Of a stretch of 64,000 bases of DNA, positions 60,065-64,000 are shown one piece after another. Positions within the stretch are counted from its first letter, which is position 1; the number at the start of each line of letters is the position of its first letter. The position numbers and the translations under genes were made by a program. The stretch lies in contig NZ_JACNML010000008.1 of NCBI RefSeq assembly GCF_020005365.1, positions 62,001 to 126,000 on the forward strand. Direction: 5' to 3'. The notes beneath the pieces were generated by a model, which searched no databases, was not told the DNA's origin, and saw only the letters and a program-made list of their open reading frames with translations. Source of the DNA: Kangiella shandongensis. GTDB taxonomy: Bacteria; Pseudomonadota; Gammaproteobacteria; Enterobacterales; Kangiellaceae.

Positions 60065-61372
60065 ATGCGAATTTTACCGAAAACTGCTTTTGGACGAATT
60101 GCTTTATTGGTAGGCGTTTTGTTGCTGATTAATCAGTGGGTGTCCTATCTGACCATCTCCTGGTATGTCGCCCAGCCATCAATGAAGCAATTAGTGCAGT
60201 TATTGGCGTCAGATGTGAAGACGGCGTTATCGATGCAGGAGCTTGAAATCGAAGGCAAGATGACACAGGAAGTGCGTCTTGAGATCCTCGACGACCAGCG
60301 CATTCAAATGGTGTCTACCCGTATGGGCGAACCTAAGCAGCTGCGCGAGGCTCGGCTGTATACGGTGTTAACATCGCAGTTGGCCGACAGTTTGGGCGTG
60401 GCTGAAGACAGCACCGAGATGCGCGTCGAAGAGTCCGATCAAATCTATTACTGGGTCAAGTCGCCGCAACATAGCAATGTCTGGTTCCGGATCGCCATGG
60501 AGCCGTTTGAGGGATTCTATATTCACCCGCCACTGGTCTACTTTACCGCTATCTTACTCTTGAGTCTGCTAGGGGGTTGGATCTTTACCAAACAGATCAG
60601 TCGACCCTTACGGCGACTGGAGTTTGCGGCGCGAGAAATTGGTCGCGGCGATAATCCGGGACAGCTGAAGGAAGAAGGCTTGGAAGAAATGGTGACGGTA
60701 ACTCGCGCTTTTAACCAGATGGCACGGAATGTACAGCAGCTGGAAGAGGATCGTACCATGCTGCTGGCCGGTGTGTCCCACGATTTACGCACGCCATTAA
60801 CACGAATACGGTTGTCTACCGAGTTTATGAGTGATGACGAAGCGGAAGTGCGGGAAGGGATTATTCGCGATACCGAAGATATGGACCAAATCATCGATCA
60901 GTTTATTTCATTTGTGCGTGATGGCCGTGATGAACGCGATCAGGTGGGCGATATTAATGCGTTGGTTGAAAACTGTGTCAAATCGGCGCGTCTACAGACT
61001 CAGGATATCAGTTATGAATTGGGCGAGGTTCCGCCGGTGGCATTTAAACCGATGGCAATGAAGCGACTGGTGACTAACTTGATTATGAATGGGCTGAAAT
61101 ACGCCGGTGCGCCGCTGCGTGTCGAAACGACAATGGTAGAAGATAAAGTGCGGGTGTCAGTGTTTGATCAGGGGCCTGGTATTGACGAAAAAGAAATTGA
61201 GCGGTTATTCCAACCATTTTCACGAGGTAATAGTGCGCGTAGTGGCGGTGGTTCAGGTCTTGGTTTGGCTATTGTACAACGGATCGCAGAGCTGCACCGG
61301 GGAAATGTGCGCCTGATTAATCTGGAAGAAGGGGGGCTGGAAGCTCGCCTCGAGTTCCCAGCCAAAAGTTAA
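60065..61372 (+). CDS. envZ: Osmosensor histidine kinase EnvZ
   Basis: A 435-residue inner-membrane kinase/phosphatase. Helix 1 is about 11-34, a periplasmic domain of about 120 residues follows, helix 2 is about 157-174, then HAMP. The HisKA helix carries His239 in AGVSHDLRTPLTRIRL. N box NLIMNGLKYAG, G1 DQGPGI and G2 GGSGLGLAIVQRI complete the ATPase domain. It pairs with OmpR encoded just upstream and probably controls porin genes such as the ompA-type one in this window, which is inference. Confidence 0.93.
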   Translation: MRILPKTAFGRIALLVGVLLLINQWVSYLTISWYVAQPSMKQLVQLLASDVKTALSMQELEIEGKMTQEVRLEILDDQRIQMVSTRMGEPKQLREARLYTVLTSQLADSLGVAEDSTEMRVEESDQIYYWVKSPQHSNVWFRIAMEPFEGFYIHPPLVYFTAILLLSLLGGWIFTKQISRPLRRLEFAAREIGRGDNPGQLKEEGLEEMVTVTRAFNQMARNVQQLEEDRTMLLAGVSHDLRTPLTRIRLSTEFMSDDEAEVREGIIRDTEDMDQIIDQFISFVRDGRDERDQVGDINALVENCVKSARLQTQDISYELGEVPPVAFKPMAMKRLVTNLIMNGLKYAGAPLRVETTMVEDKVRVSVFDQGPGIDEKEIERLFQPFSRGNSARSGGGSGLGLAIVQRIAELHRGNVRLINLEEGGLEARLEFPAKS

Positions 61373-61374
61373 CG

Positions 61375-62259
61375 TTAATTGATGCTGTCGGAAGGGGCAT
61401 TGCTGCTCAGCAATGTCATAATGTCCTCTTCACTGAACACTTCAGTGTTGCTACAAAAATCACACACCAGTTCCAGATTGCCATCGTTTTCCTGCACCAT
61501 ACTGATAAGTTCAGACGGCTCAATTGTCTTCAGGGCTCGTTCATTGCGCTCTCGTGAGCAGTTACATTGAAAAGCTATTGGTTTTTCCGGATATAGGGTG
61601 ACTTCATCCTGGTGGAATAAGCGATATAGCAGGTCTTCATGGCTCAGGCTCAGGGCTTCCTCGGGCTGCAGGGTTTCGGCTAGTGTTTTGACGTGCTCAA
61701 ATGCACCAGCTTTATCTTCAGGAGATACTTCGTTCTGAGAGTTGGCGGGTAATGCCTGTAGAAATAGTCCACTTACTTTGTCATCGTTAACAAATAACTG
61801 AATAAACGTTGGCAGTTGCTCTGAGCGATTAAAGTAATCCTCGAGACAGCTGGACAGTTCAGTATTTTCCAGCGGAACTACGCCCTGGTAACGTTTACCC
61901 TGCTCTGGCTCGATGGTGATAGCCATTTGCCCACCTCGGGTCCATGCATGAAAATCAAGTTCTGAGGATGCCATGTCCTGATTAATATGGGTTAATCCGC
62001 GGATGTGCCCTTGATGAGTACACTCGGTCAGTAACAACTTTACAGCCGCCTGGCTTTGTAATTGCAGCGCCACTTTGCCTTCGATTTTTATAATCTCGGC
62101 CATTAAGGCATTGGCAGCCAAAGCCTGCCCCAATAGTTGGCGTTCAGCCTGAGGGTATTGGTGTTGCTCGACGATAGTTTGATAACTTTGTTCCAGCGTG
62201 ATGATTTCACCACGGATCGGCAGCTTAGCGAATGTGAATCGTTGGATGGTGTCAGACAT
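61375..62259 (-). CDS. hslO: Redox-regulated chaperone Hsp33
   Basis: A 294-residue cytoplasmic holdase activated by oxidation. The folded domain spans about 1-180. The zinc/redox switch is FQCNCSRERNERAL (about 230-243) and VCDFCSNTEVF (about 262-272), giving the CxC-x27-CxxC set. DxLYRLFHQDEVTLY connects them. Intact. It is convergent with envZ and followed on the same strand, upstream, by hslR with 29 bases between. Confidence 0.95.
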   Translation of the reverse strand: MSDTIQRFTFAKLPIRGEIITLEQSYQTIVEQHQYPQAERQLLGQALAANALMAEIIKIEGKVALQLQSQAAVKLLLTECTHQGHIRGLTHINQDMASSELDFHAWTRGGQMAITIEPEQGKRYQGVVPLENTELSSCLEDYFNRSEQLPTFIQLFVNDDKVSGLFLQALPANSQNEVSPEDKAGAFEHVKTLAETLQPEEALSLSHEDLLYRLFHQDEVTLYPEKPIAFQCNCSRERNERALKTIEPSELISMVQENDGNLELVCDFCSNTEVFSEEDIMTLLSSNAPSDSIN

Positions 62260-62288
62260 AAAAAATCCAATTAGATAAAATGAGTGAT

Positions 62289-62669
62289 TTAGTTTTGCTC
62301 ACGTTTGAAGCGATGAATTTGACGACGTTGACGTTTGTCGGGCTTACCTTCGGTTTTCGGCATTGACTGTCGTTGTATCGCAAGTGTTTCGCGCTTCTTG
62401 ATACTTTCAGCAGTTTCTTCGTAAAGAGTTTGCGCAATTTTCGCTGGTCCGCGTTGCGATGACAAGCCTTTTACTGTGACTGTCTTTTCGTGAAAGCCCT
62501 GACGAATTTTGAGGGTCATGCCGACAGTCACGGCGCGACTGGCTTTGCCCTTTACGCCATCGCAATGAACCTTGCCGCCATCGATCGCCTCTTTGGCAAT
62601 GGAGCGGGTCTTGAAAAAACGGGCCGCCCATAACCACTTGTCTAACCTCACAAAATTGTCAACAGTCAT
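62289..62669 (-). CDS. hslR: Heat-shock ribosome-associated protein Hsp15
   Basis: A 126-residue S4-domain RNA-binding protein that rescues 50S subunits carrying peptidyl-tRNA. The N-terminal S4 domain (about 7-65) has VRLDKWLWAARFFKTRSIAK and GKVHCDGVKGKASRAV. The C-terminal third is very basic (KPDKRQRRQIHRFKREQ). The hslR-hslO pairing is conserved in gammaproteobacteria. Start at GTG or ATG; ATG 62669 (MTVDNFVRLDK) fits. Confidence 0.93.
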   Translation of the reverse strand: MTVDNFVRLDKWLWAARFFKTRSIAKEAIDGGKVHCDGVKGKASRAVTVGMTLKIRQGFHEKTVTVKGLSSQRGPAKIAQTLYEETAESIKKRETLAIQRQSMPKTEGKPDKRQRRQIHRFKREQN

Positions 62670-62787
62670 CTTGAACCTTACTAATCTTTACAGTATCTTA
62701 GCTTGCTTTTCCACGGTTTCAGTGGGAATATGATTATTATAAGCTATCTCGAAGAAAGATAGCTAAACAATTGACTTAGGACTTTAA

Positions 62788-63780
62788 TTGGGAAGTACGG
62801 AAACTCGTACAAATAATACCATGAATGTAGTGTTGAACAATTTTACACAATTTGTGCAGCAGCGGGGTAGGTTAATCGCACGAATTGTCGCACTGATCTT
62901 AGGGGTGATTAGCCTCTATGTCTTGGCGAAACTGGTCTGGTTATGGGTGGATTTTTTCCAGCCATTGCCGGATATTGCGCCCGTAAAGTCTATTCCTACC
63001 TCTACAAAACAGCCCACTGTTAATGTCGAGCGCATTGCCGCTTTGCATTTATTTGGTGAGGCCAATGCGCCCGTTGAAGAGCAGGTTGAAGCTGAAGAAA
63101 CCAAATTAAACTTAAAATTACTGGGTACCTATGTCTCGGAAGACGATGCTGTGAGTAGTGCTATTATTCAGTCCAGCGGTAACCAGGAAAACGTTTATTT
63201 TATTGGCGATAAACTGAAAGTTCGTGGCAATGTGACCCTGCATCAGGTGGAGACACTTAAAGTCATTATAAAAAATGGTGGAAAGTACGAAACCTTAACC
63301 CTGCTCGAGCAGTTAAATCAGCAGGTGATGTCAACGGCAAGAAAGCCTGAGCGTGCTAAAGGCCCCGAACGTACGATTGATAAACGGCGAGATGCACGGT
63401 TAAGTCGTGAGCTGGCGGAAATGAAGCAAAAACTTTATGACAATCCGCAGTCGATGATGGATATTGCCAAGGTTGAACGTGTGATCGATGATAGTGGTCA
63501 GGTCAGTGGCTATAAAGTATCGCCCGGCAAGGACCCGCGCATGTTTACCCGCCTCGGGCTGCGTCGAAATGATGTGATTACGTCCGTTAATGGGCAACCA
63601 TTGAACGATCAGGGTTTGATGGGAGTGTTAAACGAGTTAAACAACGCACAATCTGTGGAAGTAACAATTGAGCGTAATGGGCAGCCGGTGACCTTGTTGC
63701 TGGGAATTTCGGAATATAGTAACCAACGCCCTAAGCCGAACTTAGATAAGAGAGAAGGCAATGTTAGACAAATTAAATAA
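62788..63780 (+). CDS. gspC: Type II secretion system protein C
   Basis: A 330-residue inner-membrane protein linking the inner-membrane platform to the GspD secretin. One transmembrane helix (about 30-53), the homology region (about 85-170: LKLLGTYVSEDD, AIIQ, GDKLKVRGNVTLHQV) and a C-terminal PDZ domain (about 225-310: TRLGLRRNDVITSVNGQPLN). The TTG start at 62788 has AGGA six bases upstream; ATG 62821 is the alternative (319 aa) but has no ribosome-binding site. It overlaps gspD by 20 bases. Start of a T2SS operon. Confidence 0.92.
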   Translation: MGSTETRTNNTMNVVLNNFTQFVQQRGRLIARIVALILGVISLYVLAKLVWLWVDFFQPLPDIAPVKSIPTSTKQPTVNVERIAALHLFGEANAPVEEQVEAEETKLNLKLLGTYVSEDDAVSSAIIQSSGNQENVYFIGDKLKVRGNVTLHQVETLKVIIKNGGKYETLTLLEQLNQQVMSTARKPERAKGPERTIDKRRDARLSRELAEMKQKLYDNPQSMMDIAKVERVIDDSGQVSGYKVSPGKDPRMFTRLGLRRNDVITSVNGQPLNDQGLMGVLNELNNAQSVEVTIERNGQPVTLLLGISEYSNQRPKPNLDKREGNVRQIK

Positions 63781-64000
63781 ACAGGATCAAAGTAAACAAC
63801 AGCGAACCCAGTGGAAGCACGGAGTGACTATGGGGTTATGTGCCTTGTCGTTACTACTGTCTTCAGCCATGGTTAAAGCTGAACGTTTAAATGTTCGCGA
63901 CGCCGATATTCGAGAGGTGGTCGAGACGGTCGCCAGAATCACGGGCAAGACCATGATTGTGGACCCGCGGGTGAAGGGGCTTAAGGTCACCATCATTTCA
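63761..64000 (+). CDS. gspD: Type II secretion secretin GspD (N-terminal part only)
   Basis: The first 80 codons of the secretin, cut by the window edge. A basic N-terminus (KQQRTQWKHG) is followed by a signal peptide (about 22-40, MGLCALSLLLSSAMVKA) and the start of the N0 domain: ERLNVRDADIREVVETVARI, then TGKTMIVDPRVKG. ATG 63761 has AGAGAAGG seven bases upstream and lies inside the end of gspC. Together with gspC it marks the start of the T2SS gene cluster. Confidence 0.9.
   Translation, partial: MLDKLNKQDQSKQQRTQWKHGVTMGLCALSLLLSSAMVKAERLNVRDADIREVVETVARITGKTMIVDPRVKGLKVTIIS

Noticed and set aside
1-64000. CRISPR array, prophage, transposon or toxin-antitoxin pair
   Set aside because: No regularly spaced repeats, integrase, transposase, terminal repeats or recognisable toxin-antitoxin genes were seen anywhere in the window.

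Overview
The window (about 45% G+C by eye) is chromosomal DNA of a Gram-negative gammaproteobacterium. It carries an Na+-translocating NADH:quinone reductase (nqrABCDEF), LPS-core genes (a GT9 glycosyltransferase, Kdo kinase), an OprF/OmpA-type porin, DsbB, OmpR/EnvZ and the start of a type II secretion operon. The order secG - tRNA-Leu(GAG) is the gammaproteobacterial one. The gene set fits a marine, Kangiella-like lineage, but that genus guess is low-confidence inference. I see no phage, transposase or CRISPR array.

Layout. 1-9.3 kb: a membrane-lipid modification cluster (NTF2-like lipoprotein divergent from desaturase, FAD oxidoreductase, DUF1365, CFA synthase, DUF2878, DUF1295, second methyltransferase), ending in a histidine kinase that converges on its likely response regulator. 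9.3-14.6 kb: housekeeping yhbY / rlmE-ftsH-folP-glmM. 14.7-24.1 kb: ompA, a CBS protein and the Nqr block (nqrM, a small secreted protein, apbE, nqrFEDCBA), which sits between glmM and tpiA. 24.5-26 kb: tpiA-secG-tRNA-Leu. 26-31.2 kb: a redox-stress region with soxR, an arylamine N-acetyltransferase/FMN-reductase operon behind a near-ideal SoxR promoter, and an ECF42-type sigma factor with two YCII/DGPF proteins. 31.3-39.2 kb: the branched-chain amino-acid operon ilvC-ilvG-ilvM-cimA-ilvE-ilvD, preceded by two tandem leader-peptide attenuators. 39.3-45.3 kb: envelope genes (LpxH-like phosphoesterase, Omp85 protein, GT9 glycosyltransferase, kdkA, DUF3667, DUF2909). 45.4-49.5 kb: cytochrome oxidase biogenesis (SURF1, a CxxxC protein, ctaA, ctaB, SCO). 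49.5-53.4 kb: a MATE transporter, a GT9 glycosyltransferase broken by an in-frame amber codon, and a convergent lipid A acyltransferase fused to a kinase-like domain that lacks kinase catalytic residues. 53.5-64 kb: DUF423, TIGR02444, FKBP, DUF962, ABM, dsbB, tex, ompR-envZ, hslO, hslR, gspC and the start of gspD.

How the parts connect. The Nqr complex, its flavinyl transferase ApbE and maturation factor NqrM, and the cox assembly genes make up respiratory biogenesis. The lipid cluster, LPS genes, OmpA, OmpR/EnvZ and DsbB make up envelope maintenance. SoxR and the ECF42 unit are stress responders whose promoters can be read directly in the sequence.

Most notable: duplicated ilv attenuators (39137-38745), the acyltransferase-pseudokinase fusion (51891-53441), the amber-interrupted glycosyltransferase (50915-51949), a pair of paralogous ~42-residue membrane proteins (26362 and 42046), the SoxR promoters, and a terminator-like hairpin in the nqr leader. 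All calls come from reading the sequence; no database search was run.
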